A DNA stretch of 64,000 bases from Linepithema humile (GCF_040581485.1 NC_090134.1:9114001-9178000), one strand, 5' to 3'; shown: positions 25,320-38,381, counted from the first letter of the stretch. Numbers and translations: made by a program. The notes: a model not told the origin generated them from the sequence alone.

Positions 25320-28125
25320 ATGAGTGGTTTACAGACTCGATACTTCAGTCTCAATCGTATTCTCTTGCTTACGCTTGGTATATGGCCATACAAAAGATCT
25401 ACATTTGTTCGATTTAAACTGATTTTGCTTTATAGTATTTTGGCCAGTTTCATTATATTTCAGGTATGTTAATATTTGTAATAATTATCTAATATATTTC
25501 ATTATTATATCATTCAAAAGCTACTATTTTTTTATTTACAAAAACCTGATATATTTCAATAAAACTATGTAACATTATGTATATTTATTGTAGTATAATC
25601 ACTACAAATTATATATATGGGTCGTATATTCAACAATTATAGGATAAGCAACTAATACAAGCATCTTCGTTTAGTGATAAAATATGGACGCGCATTGTTT
25701 TTTTGTAACATAACGTAACATAATTTTTCTGCAGTTCACAGCACTTGTGACTTCAAAATGCACTCCGCAAATCATCATCGAAGTTTTCTCTAGCGCATTC
25801 TTTTTTATTTCTTGTATATCAAAATACACCGCATACTGTTTTAATTTGGATATTGTAAGTGGACAAATTTGTATTTGTTTAAATAAACACATTACATGTA
25901 TTAGCCTGTGTTAAATCTTACAAAACAAATAAAAATATAAAATTATTGAAATAATAGATAAAGCATTTATTAGAAGTACTTGAAAAAATCTATGATGAAC
26001 TCACAGACAAAAACGAAATTGCCATTTTAGAAAAGTATTGGATTATTTCAAGTCGTTTAACTGGTATACTCACACGTAAGGAAATCTTTTAATATTTGAT
26101 GTTCCAAATGTATATAGTTTTTATTTCAAATTGCATAATAAGTACTAAAAAAATAAACATATTTTGATAATTTGTGGGTACATATATATGTAACCACACA
26201 CACACACACACACACATACACACACACACATACACATACATATATATGTATAAATAAATCGGTTTTAGTGATTGGTCTGTTAAGTTGTTTGTCGCTTTCG
26301 TTTTTACCGATTATTTTTGACGCTGCATCGAATGAGTCTCAATCACATACGCCACAAATAATTACGGAGTACTTCATCGATAAAGAACAATATTCCTATT
26401 TAATTACACTGCACATGTATGTATCATTTTTCATAGCAGTAATCGCGATACTAGCGACAGGAACAATGAATAATATGTATCTATTAGTTGCCTGCGGAAT
26501 GTTTAAAATTGCTAGGTAAGACAAATATTATAATTATGAATTGTAAAAATATTGTACAAATCGTGAGAGAAAGAATTTGTTTCTTCATGCAAAATGTTTT
26601 GACCAAGCTTCTATTAATTAATTTTAGAATTTGCTTACATCGCAACGTTCCTAAGTTAAATTAGATATATATGAGTAATAATACATATTAATTATTTTTA
26701 GTTACCGTATAAAGCAAGCCATGATGGAAAAAAATCTAAACACCAGTAGGACGAAAAATATAAATATGATTTACACGGGGATAGTTAAGGCAGTGGATAT
26801 GCATCGCAAGGCTATGCAGTTAGTATCAAATAATGCATGTATAATATAGTATACATAGAGTGTTGCATATAATATAAGGAATTATTTCAGAAATAAAATT
26901 TTTCTTAGAAATTTAGAATAAAATTTTTTGTTACATTAGTAAAAATGTTGAGTTAAAAATAAATTGTGAATCTTGAATTATATGCAAATCAAAATATATT
27001 TGCATTAAATTAACTTAATAATACTTTTGCATTAAATAAATTTTACTAAAACTTATTACAGGTTTTACTCTCATGAACATAGTAAATACTAAAAATAAAA
27101 AAAATTGTAAAGAAAGATATTGTTACTCAAGTATAATTTAAGTGTTAATTAAAAGATTTCCATGTATTACAATACAATCTGAAATGTAATAATATTTTCC
27201 TTTTTTTGAAGGATTGTAACACTTTTAATGTCTACAATAAACCTATGTATGACTTTCTTAACTGGTGCTTTAGTAATATCCGTAAGCCTTAATCTTTTCA
27301 GAGTAAGTTTCGTTTCTCATTATTAAATGTGTTTGTAAATTAATACGATAAAATTATATATTTCTATATTTATTAAATCATGTAGAAAGTTATTTTTATT
27401 AAAAGCTTTGATCAATTAAATTTTCCTAGCATCTCAAAACATTTTAAAAGCATGATTAAAATCTGCGGAAAAGGTTGATTTTTTAAAAACTGGTATATTA
27501 GATTTTTCAGGAGATAACAGCTGGGTTTGATATCACGAAAATAATACTTCCCTTTCTGCTTTTAAACGCCATTTATATAATTATACTTGTTGCCAACGTT
27601 TTAGCACAACAAATTATAGATCATAATAATGACATATTTGTTACTACGTAAGAAAGATTTTTATATTATACTTTGATATTAAAACTTTTCCAGTAAAAGA
27701 CAAAGTTTTAATAAATACAAAATAATATTTATTTACAAAACAAGACCTAAAATATTTTGGAAAATATGGATAGATGTATGCACATTATTTACGAATCTTA
27801 TACTTATAACATTAATAATGTGTTGTTTTATCGTTTATTGTTTCGTAGGTACAGCGTTCAATGGTATATAGCTCCCTTACGCATACAAAAACTGATACTT
27901 TTCCTGCTGCAAAGAGGCACCAAACAATTTAACTTGATGCTTGCGGGATGCTTTGTGGGATGCTTAGAGAGTTTGGGAACGGTAAAAATTATACTATGCA
28001 TCATAATGTACAATATTTTGTGTAACGCACTTCAATTTTACCAGACCAGATAATTTTATTTATTGCAGATGATAACCGCATCGGTATCTTACTTTACCTT
28101 CATTTATTCTACAAACCGTATGTAA
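25320..28125 (+). CDS. OR-8: intact 9-exon odorant receptor, 390 aa
   Basis: Exons: 25320-25463, 25735-25854, 25958-26075, 26269-26515, 26702-26818, 27212-27302, 27502-27647, 27849-27981 and 28069-28125 (TAA). All splice sites and frames are intact. N-terminus MSGLQTRYFSLNRILLLTLG. Exon 3 begins IKHLLEVL with DKNEIAI and ends LTGILT, matching OR-10 rather than its immediate neighbours. Exon 4 has LITLHMYVSFF. Exon 7 reads PFLLLNAIYIIILVANVL, distinct from OR-7. Exon 8 has GCLESLGT where the sisters have GCLEGLGT, and exon 9 starts with Met. Predicted seven-transmembrane OR acting with Orco. Confidence 0.94.
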
Positions 28126-28719
28126 AAAATAAAACCATAAATATAATAAATAACATTAATAAAAACACTGCAATATATCAGACGTTACAATAAATAAAGC
28201 ATAAAACTCCAAATCAATTGACGCAAATTAATTTCAATGATGTGCACACTAAATAATTAAAAAGTATTTACGATTCGGAAACTTTTGTCTATTTTTATTA
28301 ACATATATTAGTGAAACAATGTGAGACTGTCATAGCTGTTCTATCGTATTTATAACTATTTCTCTTCAGAACGAAATATATCCTTCGCGTTCACGAAATG
28401 AAATAAACTCTAAAGCTGACAAAAGCGAGAAACGCATGCGCAGCATTTGTACAAGTAGTCGTCTTTTTTTCTTTCTTTTTTATGAGAAGAAGACATCTGT
28501 AAAATTTCTTTTCATATTAAATCGATTGCTTAATCGTATTGCTCTTCCATAAGAAATTTGCTAAATTGTGAGTGTCGGATCTCACGGCGGTATTTTCTAA
28601 TATTAGTTTTATAATAAAATTTACGCCAAGGGAAAGAATATTCAATCGATGAGTGAAAAGGAGGGGATGAACGAACTATTCCCAACTTCTTAGTCATATG
28701 CGTTTGGACGTCTGAAGAG
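28126..28719 (+). promoter_or_regulatory. 594-bp spacer, copy 3: promoter region of OR-9
   Basis: Near-identical to the other 594-bp spacers. CGCATGCGCAGC is at 28433-28444 and CGGATCTCACGG at 28576-28587, with unchanged distances to the ATG at 28720. An AATAAATAAA run near 28190 could serve OR-8 polyadenylation. Confidence 0.6.
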
Positions 28720-31534
28720 ATGAGTGGTTTACAGACTCGATACTTCAGTCTCAATCGTATTCTCTTGCTTACGCTTGGTATATGGCCATACAAAAGATCT
28801 ACATTTGTTCGATTTAAACTGATTTTGCTTTATAGTATTCTGGCCAGTTTCATTATATTTCAGGTATGTTAATATTTGTAATAATTATCTAATATATTTC
28901 ATTATTATATCATTCAAAAGCTACTATTTTTTTATTTACAAAAACCTGATATATTTCAATAAAACTATGTAACATTATGTATATTTATTGTAGTATAATC
29001 ACTACAAATTATATATATGGGTCGTATATTCAACAATTATAGGATAAGCAACTAATACAAGCATTTTCGTTTAGTGATAAAATATGGACGCGCATTGTTT
29101 TTTTGTAACATAACGTAACATAATTTTTCTGCAGTTCACAGCACTTGTGACTTCAAAATGCACTCCGCAAATCATCATCGAAGTTTTCTCTAGCGCATTC
29201 TTTTTTATTTCTTGTGTATCAAAATACACCGCATACTGTTTTAATTTGGATATTGTAAGTGGACAAATTTGTATTTGTTTAAATAAACACATTACATGTA
29301 TTAGCCTGTGTTAAATCTTACAAAACAAATAAAAATATAAAATTATTGAAATAATAGATGAAGCATTTATTAGAAGTACTTGAAAAAATCTATGATGAAC
29401 TTACAGACAAAAGCGAAATTGCCATTTTAGAAAAGTATTGGATTATTTCAAGTCGTTTAACTGGTGTACTTACACGTAAGGCAATCTTTTAATATTTGTT
29501 GTTCCAAATGTATATAGTTTTTATTTCAAATTGCATAATAAGTACTAAAAAAATAAACATATTTTGATAATTTGTGGTTACATATATATGTAACCACACA
29601 CACACACACACACATACACACATACATATACATGTATATATGTATATATTTATACGTATATTATAAATAAATTGGTTTTAGTGCTTGGTCTGTTAAGTTA
29701 TTTGTCGCTTTCGTTTTTACCGATTATTTTTGACGCTGCATCGAATGAGTCTCAATCACATACGCCACAAATAATTACGGAGTACTTTATCGATAAAGAA
29801 CAATATTCCTATTTAATTACACTGCACATGTATGTATCAGTTTTCATAGCAATAATCGCGATACTAGCGACAGGAACAATGAATAATATGTATCTATTAG
29901 TTGCCTGCGGAATGTTTAAAATTGCTAGGTAAGACAAATATTATAATTATGAATTGTAAAAATATTGTACAAATCGTGAGAGAAAGAATTTGTTTCTTCA
30001 TGCAAAATGTTTTGACCAAGCTTCTATTAATTAATCTTAGAATTTGCTTACATCGCAACGTTCCTAAGTTAAATTAGATATATATGAGTAATAATACATA
30101 TTAATTATTTTTAGTTACCGTATAAAGCAAGCCATGATGGAAAAAAATCTAAACACCAGTAGGACGAAAAATATAAATATGATTTACACGGGGATAGTTA
30201 AGGCAGTGGATATGCATCGCAAGGCTATGCAGTTAGTATCAAATAATGCATGTATAATATAGTATACATAGAGTGTTGCATATAATATAAGGAATTATTT
30301 CAGAAATAAAATTTTTCTTAGAAATTTAGAATAAAATTCTTTGTTACATTAGTAAAAATGTTGAGTTAAAAATAAATTGTGAATCTTGAATTATATGCAA
30401 TTCAAAATATATTTGCATTAAATTAACTTAATAATACTTTTGCATTAAATAAATTTTACTAAAACTTATTACAGGTTTTACTCTCATGAACATAGTAAAT
30501 ACTAAAAATAAAAAAAATTGTAAAGAAAGATATTGTTACTCAAGTATAATTTAAGTGTTAATTAAAAGATTTGTATTACAATACAATCTAAAATGTAATA
30601 ATATTTTCTTTTTTTTGAAGGATTGTAACACTTTTAATGTCTACAATGAACCTATTTGTGACTTTCTTATTTGGTGCTTCAGTAATATCCGCAAGCCTTA
30701 ATCTTTTCAGAGTAAGTTTCGTTTCTCATTATTAAATGTGTTTGTAAATTAATACGATAAAATTATATATTTCTATATTTATTAAATCATGTAGAAAGTT
30801 ATTTTTATTAAAAGCTTTGATCAATTAAATTTTCCTAGCATCTCAAAACATTTTAAAAACATGATTAAAATCTGCGGAAAAGGTTGATCTTTTTAAAACT
30901 GGTATTTTAGATTTTTCAAGAGATAACAGCTGGGTTTGATATCAAGAAAATAATACTTCCCTTCCTGCATTTAAACGCCATTTATATAATTATGCTTGTT
31001 GCCAACGTTATAGCACAACAAATTATAGATCATAATAATGACATATTTGTTACTACGTAAGAAAGATTTTTATATTATACTTTGATATTAAAACTTTTCC
31101 AGTAAAAGACAAAGTTTTAATAAATACAAAATAATATTTATCTACAAAACAAGACCTAAAATATTTTGGAAAATATGGATAGATGTATGCACATTATTTA
31201 CGAATCTTATACTTATAACATTAATAATGTGTTGTTTTATCGTTTATCGTTTCGTAGGTACAGCGTTCAATGGTATATAGCTCCCTTACGCATACAAAAA
31301 CTGATACTTTTCCTGCTGCAAAGAGGCACCAAACAATTTAACTTGATGTTTGCGGGATGCTATGTGGGATGCTTAGAGGGTTTGGGAACGGTAAAAATTA
31401 TACTATGCATCATAATGTACAATATTTTGTGTAACGCACTTCAATTTTACCAGACCAGATAATTTTATTTATTGCAGATGATAACCGCATCGGTATCTTA
31501 CTTTACCTTCATTTATTCTACAAACCGTATGTAA
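28720..31534 (+). CDS. OR-9: intact 9-exon odorant receptor, 390 aa
   Basis: Exons: 28720-28863, 29135-29254, 29358-29475, 29682-29928, 30115-30231, 30621-30711, 30911-31056, 31258-31390 and 31478-31534 (TAA). Fully open. The exon 7 acceptor must be the AG ending at 30910, because the second AG is lost (CAA), giving IFQEITAGFDIKK. Exon 3 (MKHLLEVL, DKSEIAI, LTGVLT) matches OR-7 more than OR-8. Exon 4 has HMYVSVFIAIIA. Exon 6 has FVTFLFGASVIS, exon 7 FLHLNAIYIIMLVANVI and exon 8 LMFAGCYVGC, each slightly different from the sisters. Role as for the other members: Orco-dependent odorant receptor. Confidence 0.94.
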
Positions 31535-32128
31535 AAAATAAAACCATAAGTATAATAAATAACATTAATAAAAACACTGCAATATATCAGACGTTACAAT
31601 AAATAAAGCATAAAACTCCAAATCAATTGACGCAAATTAATTTCAATGATGTGCACACTAAATAATTAAAAAGTATTTACGATTCGGAAACTTTTGTCTA
31701 TTTTTATTAACATATATTAGTGAAACAATGTGAGACTGTCATAGCTGTTCTATCGTATTTATAACTATTTCTCTTCAGAACGAAATATATCCTTCGCGTT
31801 CACGAAATGAAATAAACTCTAGAGCTGACAAAAGCGAGAAACGCATGCGCAGCATTTGTACAAGTAGTCGTCTTTTTTTCTTTCTTTTTTATGAGAAGAA
31901 GACATCTGTAAAATTTCTTTTCATATTAAATCGATTGCTTAATCGTATTGCTCTTCCATAAGAAATTTGCTAAATTGTGAGTGTCGGATCTCACGGCGGT
32001 ATTTTCTAATATTAGTTTTATAATAAAATTTACGCCAAGGGAAAGAATATTCAATCGATGAGTGAAAAGGAGGGGATGAACGAACTATTCCCAACTTCTT
32101 AGTCATATGCGTTTGGACGTCTGAAGAG
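31535..32128 (+). promoter_or_regulatory. 594-bp spacer, copy 4: promoter region of OR-10
   Basis: Near-identical to the other copies. CGCATGCGCAGC is at 31842-31853 and CGGATCTCACGG at 31985-31996, keeping the same distances to the ATG at 32129. Confidence 0.6.
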
Positions 32129-33003
32129 ATGAGTGGTTTACAGACTCGATACTTCAGTCTCAATCGTATTCTCTTGCTTACGCTTGGTATATGGCCATAC
32201 AAAAGATCTACATTTGTTCGATTTAAACTGATTTTGCTTTATAGTATTCTGGCCAGTTTCATTATATTTCAGGTATGTTAATATTTGTAATAATTATCTA
32301 ATATATTTCATTATTATATCATTCAAAAGCTACTATTTTTTTATTTACAAAAACCTGATATATTTCAATAAAACTATGTAACATTATGTATATTTATTGT
32401 AGTATAATCACTACAAATTATATATATGGGTCGTATATTCAACAATTATAGGATAAGCAACTAATACAAGCATTTTCGTTTAGTGATAAAATATGGACGC
32501 GCATTGTTTTTTTGTAACATAACGTAACATAATTTTTCTGCAGTTCACAGCACTTGTGACTTCAAAATGCACTCCGCAAATCATCATCGAAGTTTTCTCT
32601 AGCGCATTCTTTTTTATTTCTTGTATAATAAAATACACCGCATACTGTTTTAATTTGGATATTGTAAGTGGACAAATTTGTATTTGTTTAAATAAACACA
32701 TTACATGTATTAGCCTGTGTTAAATCTTACAAAACAAATAAAAATATAAAATTATTGAAATAATAGATAAAGCATTTATTAGAAGTACTTGAAAAAATCT
32801 ATGATGAACTCACAGACAAAAACGAAATTGCCATTTTAGAAAAGTATTGGATTATTTCAAGTCGTTTTACTGGTATACTCACACGTAAGGAAATCTTTTA
32901 ATATTTTATGTTCCAAATGTATATAGTTTTTAATTCAAATTGCATAATAAGTACTAAAAAATTAAACATATTTTGATAATTTGTGGGTACATATATATGT
33001 AAC

Positions 33004-33039
<36 letters not shown>

Positions 33040-34926
33040 TACACATATATGTATAAATAAATCGGTTTTAGTGATTGGTCTGTTAAGTTGTTCGTCGCTT
33101 TCGTTTTTACCGATTATTTTTGACGCTGCATCGAATGAGTCTCAATCACATACGCCACAAATAATTACGGAGTACTTCATCGATAAAGAACAATATTCCT
33201 ATTTAATTACACTGCACATGTATGTATCATTTTTCATAGCAGTAATCGCGATACTAGCGACAGGAACAATGAATAATATGTATCTATTAGTTGCCTGCGG
33301 AATGTTTAAAATTGCTAGGTAAGACAAATATTATAATTATGAATTGTAAAAATATTGTACAAATCGTGAGAGAAAGAATTTGTTTCTTCATGCAAAATGT
33401 TTTGACCAAGCTTCTATTAATTAATTTTAGAATTTGCTTACATCGCAACGTTCCTAAGTTAAATTAGATATATATGAGTAATAATACATATTAATTATTT
33501 TTAGTTACCGTATAAAGCAAGCCATGATGGAAAAAAATCTAAACACCAGTAGGACGAAAAATATAAATATGATTTACACGGGGATAGTTAAGGCAGTGGA
33601 TATGCATCGCAAGGCTATGCAGTTAGTATCAAATAATGCATGTATAATATAGAATACATAGATTTTTGCATATAATATAAGAAATTATTTCAGAAATAAA
33701 ATTTTTCTTAGAAATTTAGAATAAAATTCTTTGTTACATTAGTAAAAATGTTGAGTTAAAAATAAATTGTAAATCTTGAATTATATGCAATTCAAAATAT
33801 ATTTGCATTAAATTAATTTAATAATACTTTTGCATTAAATAAATTTTACTAAAACTTATTAGGTTTTACTCTCATGAACATAGTAAATACTAAAAATAAA
33901 AAAAATTGTAAAGAAAGATATTGTTACTCAAGTATAATTTAAGTGTTAATTAAAAGATTTCCATGTATTACCATACAATCTGAAATGTAATAATATTTTC
34001 CTTTTTTTGAAGGATTGTAACACTTTTAATGTCTACAATGAACCTATTTATGACTTTTTTAATTGGTTCTTCAATAATATCCGCAAGCCTTAATCTTTTC
34101 AGAGTAAGTTTCGTTTCTCATTATTAAATGTGTTTGTAAATTAATACGATAAAATTATATATTTTTATATTTATTAAATCATGTAGAAAGTTATTTTTAT
34201 TAAAAGCTTTGATCAATTAAATTTTCCTAGCATCTCAAAACATTTTAAAAGCATGATTAAAATCTGCGGAAAAGGTTGATTTTTTTTAAACTGGTATTTT
34301 AGATTTTTCAAGAGATAACAGCTGGGTTTGATATCAAGAAAATAATACTTCCCTTTCTGCTTTTCAACGCCTTTTATATAATTATGCTTGTTGCCAACGT
34401 TTTAGCACAACAAATTATAGATCATAATAATGACATATTTGTTACTACGTAAGAAAGATTTTTATATTATACTTTGATATTAAAACTTTTCCAGTAAAAG
34501 ACAAAGTTTTAATAAATACAAAATAATATTTATTTACAAAACAAGACCTAAAATATTTTAGAAAATATAGATAGATGTATGCACATTATTTGCGAATCTT
34601 ATACTTATAACATTAATAATGTGTTGTTTTATCGTTTATCGTTTCGTAGGTACAGCGTTCAATGGTATATAGCTCCCTTACGCATACAAAAACTGATACT
34701 TTTCCTGCTGCAAAGAGGCACCAAACAATTTAACTTGATGCTTGCGGGATGCTTTGTGGGATGCTTAGAGGGTTTGGGAACGGTAAAAATTATACTATGC
34801 ATCATAATGTACAATATTTTGTGTAACGCACTTCAATTTTACCAGACCAGATAATTTTATTTATTGCAGATGATAACCGCATCGGTATCTTACTTTACCT
34901 TCATTTATTCTACAAACCGTATGTAA
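32129..34926 (+). CDS. OR-10: intact 9-exon odorant receptor, 390 aa
   Basis: Exons: 32129-32272, 32544-32663, 32767-32884, 33072-33318, 33505-33621, 34013-34103, 34303-34448, 34650-34782 and 34870-34926 (TAA). Frame open. Exon 1 is like OR-9 (MSGLQTRYFS) but exon 3 and intron 3 are like OR-8 (IKHLLEVL, DKNEIAI, GGGTACATA before the CA tract). Exon 6 has FLIGSSIISASLNLF and exon 7 FLLFNAFYIIMLVANVL. Only the upstream exon 7 acceptor is present. Exon 9 is MITASVSYFTFIYSTNRM. Last complete copy of the 3.4-kb repeat. Expected to be an Orco-dependent receptor with close ligand relationship to OR-7 to OR-9. Confidence 0.94.
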
Positions 34927-35520
34927 AAAATAAAACCATAAGTATAATAAATAACATTAATAAAAACACTGCAATATATCAGACGTTACAATAAATAAAG
35001 CATAAAACTCCAAATCAATTGACGCAAATTAATTTCAATGATGTGCACACTAAATAATTAAAAAGTATTTACGATTCGGAAACTTTTGTCTATTTTTATT
35101 AACATATATTAGTGAAACAATGTGAGACTGTCATAGCTGTTCTATCGTATTTATAACTATTTCTCTTCAGAACGAAATATATCTTTCGCGTTCACGAAAT
35201 GAAATAAACTCTAGAGCTGACAAAAGTGAGAAACGCATGCGCAGCATTTGTACAAGTAGTCGTCTTTTTTTCTTTCTTTTTTATGAGAAGAAGACATCTG
35301 TAAAACTTCTTTTCATATTAAATCGATTGCTTAATCGTATTGCTCTTCCATAAGTAATTTGCTAAATTGTGAGTGTCGGATCTCACGGCGGTATTTTCTA
35401 ATATTAGTTTTATAATAAAATTTACGCCAAGGGAAAGAATATTCAATCAATGAGTGAAAAGGAGGGGATGAACGAACGATTCCCAATTTCTTAGTCATAT
35501 GCGTTTGGACGTCCGAAGAG
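34927..35520 (+). promoter_or_regulatory. 594-bp spacer, copy 5: promoter region of OR-11
   Basis: The fifth spacer of 594 bp, nearly identical to the others although the gene it precedes is not a member of the OR-7 to OR-10 set. CGCATGCGCAGC is at 35234-35245 and CGGATCTCACGG at 35377-35388. OR-11 therefore probably shares the regulation of OR-7 to OR-10. Confidence 0.6.
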
Positions 35521-38381
35521 ATGACTTATTTAGAGACTCAGTACTTCGGTTTCAATCGTATTCTCTTGCTCGCGCTTGGTTTATGGCCATATGAACAATC
35601 CATATTTGTTCGGTTGCAACTAATTTTACTCTATAGTATTCTCATCAGTTTTATTATATTTCAGGTATGTAAATATTTTAAATAATTTTCCTATATTTTA
35701 TTTTATTATATAATTTAAATGTTACTATTTTATTATTTATGTAAATCTGATATAACTAAATTTAAATAAACAAGCTGTATAATATTATATATACTAATCA
35801 CATTATATAGTAATCGTATATGTATATATCGCAACAATCATAGAATAAGTTTTTTTGTTTACTGATAAAGTATGGATGTATGATAGAGATTTTTTAATGT
35901 AATGTAACTATTTTCTGCAGTTTACAGCATTTGTGACTTTAAAGTGTTCTGTGCAAATCGTCATCGAAATTTGCTCTAACGCATTTTTCTTCATTATTTG
36001 CATATTAAAATATAATGCATTCTCTTTTAATTTGAACACTGTAAGTGAATAAATTTTTATTTGTGTATGTTAAATTTCATAGAAAGTAAAATGCGATAGA
36101 AAGTCAGAAGAAATATAACATTTGAAACGATAGGTGAAGCATTTGTTAGAATTACTTCAGCATATCCATGATGAACTTAGAGATAAGGACGAAGTAGCTA
36201 TTATAGAAAATTATTGGATTATCGCAAACCGCGTTAACGGCATACTTGCACGTAAGGCTCTCTCTATTAACTTTTGTTATTTGTAACATATAAGCATAGT
36301 TTCTAATAACAAATGCATAATAAATACAAAATAAACGTATCTTAATAAATTGAGCTGCTACATCTGAATTTTCAGGTTCATAATAGTTCCATTCTTAAAT
36401 GTATTCTACAAAAAAAGTTTTATTTTAAAATATCAATAAGTAATAATTTTCATGATTGTTTTTAAATCGTTTTAGTGCTTGGCCTGTTAGCCTGTAGCTC
36501 TCCTTTGTGTTTGCCGTATATCGTCGACACTATATATTTTACGAACGAATCTCAATCATCACCGTCGCTGCACATAACTACGGAGTACTTTATCGATAAA
36601 GAAAGATATTCCTTTTTCATTAGGCTGCACTCGAACGCAGCAATTTTCATATCACTAACTGCATTAATAGCGCCGGGAACAATGAATATCATGTACTTTA
36701 TACATGTCTGCGGAATGTTTAAAATTGCTAGGTAAGAAAAATGTTATAATCACGAATTGTAAAAATTATTTTAAATTGAATTTTAATCGAATTTTAATTT
36801 TAATTGAATTGAAATTTAATCAAATTAAATTTGTTTTTTTCATACAAAAATATTTTGAAAAAAAAAAACATTAATCCATGGCAGAATTTACTCACTTTCT
36901 AATTTTTAAAAATTAAATTCTTTCATTCTTAAGTTAAATCACATATATATAATAATTGTATATAAATTTTATTTAGTTACCGTATAGAGCAAGCCATGGC
37001 GAAAGTTAATCTAGAAACGAATAAAACAAAAGGCAGAAATATGGTTCACATAGGAATAATTTATGCTGTGGATATGCATCGCAAGGCAATGCAGTTGGTA
37101 TTGAATAATGCATGTACAATATATTTACAGAATGTTTTTTTATGTATACAACATAAAGGCTCACTGCAAAAACAAACCTTTTTTGAAAATTTAGAAGATA
37201 ATTTGTCTTAATAGAAATATTGAGTTAGTTCTGAGCGCGATTCGATATACGTAACTTTAAACGAAATTAAATGGATTTTACTGAACATAGATACAAAATT
37301 TATCCACAAACATAATTAATGTGGAAAATAAAAAAGTTGTGAAGAAAGATGTTGTCAGTTAAACACGAATGTTGCAGCTATTTAATAAAAAGAATTTATT
37401 TTGACGTATTACAATATAATCTGCCAAGTAATAATATTTTCTTATTTTTTGAAGCATGATACAACTTTTAATGTCTGCACTTAACATGTCTATATTCATC
37501 TTCTTCATGACGGCAGTGATATCCGCAAGCCTGAATCTCTTTCGTGTAAGCTTTATTTTCTATTACTAAATTTGATATCAAATGAATACAGTAAAGTTAT
37601 ACTACAGTTATAATAAATTTTTGTACTCATTGAAACATTCAAGATGTACGCAGATGTACGTCATTTATTATTATTTATAATAAATAAAAATTTTCTAAAG
37701 ATTGTAAAACATATAGAATCAGGATTACTGAAATAAATCTGCGAAAAAATTAATTATTTTTTAAAACATGTATGTCAGATTTTCCAAGAGATAACCTCCG
37801 GATGTAATATCAAGAAATTAATATTGCCCTCTTTGTTTTTAACTGTCATCTATGTGTATCTATTATTGGCCAACATTATGGCGCAACAAATTACGGATCA
37901 TAATAATGACGTATTTGTTACAGCGTAAGAAAAATTTTTACGTAAAATATTAATTATTAAAATTTTTCCAGTAAAAGGCAATGCTAATGCAGATACAATA
38001 ATTTTATACACAACAAGAACTAAAATATTTCGTAAAATATACGCAGATGTACGTTATTTAAGAATGTTACGTATATAAAATTCTAGATTTGCTATTTATC
38101 TTTTGTTACATCGTAGGTACAGCGTTCAATGGTATGAGGCTCCTGTACATATACAAAAATTGATACTTTTCTTGCTTCAAAGAGGTACCAAACACTATTA
38201 CGTGATCCTTGGTGGATTGTTTGTAGCATGCCTAGAGGGTTTTGGAACGGTAAAAATTATATCATGTATCACAATGCCTTTTATGTAACGCACTTTAATT
38301 CAAGAAAAATGTTATTTATTGCAGTTGATAACCTCATCGGTATCTTACTTTACCTTTATTTACTCTACAAACCGTATATAA
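35521..38381 (+). CDS. OR-11: intact 9-exon odorant receptor, 393 aa, chimeric exon 1
   Basis: Exons: 35521-35664, 35921-36040, 36134-36251, 36476-36731, 36977-37093, 37455-37545, 37779-37924, 38117-38249 and 38325-38381 (TAA). Open throughout. The first ~18 codons (MTYLETQYFG) and the 594-bp flank match OR-7; from about 35575 on, exon 1 (LALGLWPYEQSIFVRLQL) and the remaining exons follow OR-6. Exon 4 has TEYFIDKERYS and PGTMNIMYFIHVCGMF as in OR-6. Exon 8 reads GTKHYYVILGGLFVACLEGF. The exon 7 acceptor is the upstream one (CAA at the second site). Role: OR subunit; the 5' control region is that of the OR-7 group. Confidence 0.93.

Noticed and set aside
25130..25393. Antisense 87-codon frame conserved in the OR-8, OR-9 and OR-10 regions (also 28530-28793 and 31939-32202)
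   Set aside because: It overlaps the promoter flank and exon 1 in reverse; conservation is explained by recent duplication of the + strand genes.
25671..25892. Antisense 73-codon frame repeated at 29071-29292 and 32480-32701
   Set aside because: It is the reverse strand of exon 2 and its intron borders in near-identical copies; no separate start context or homology.
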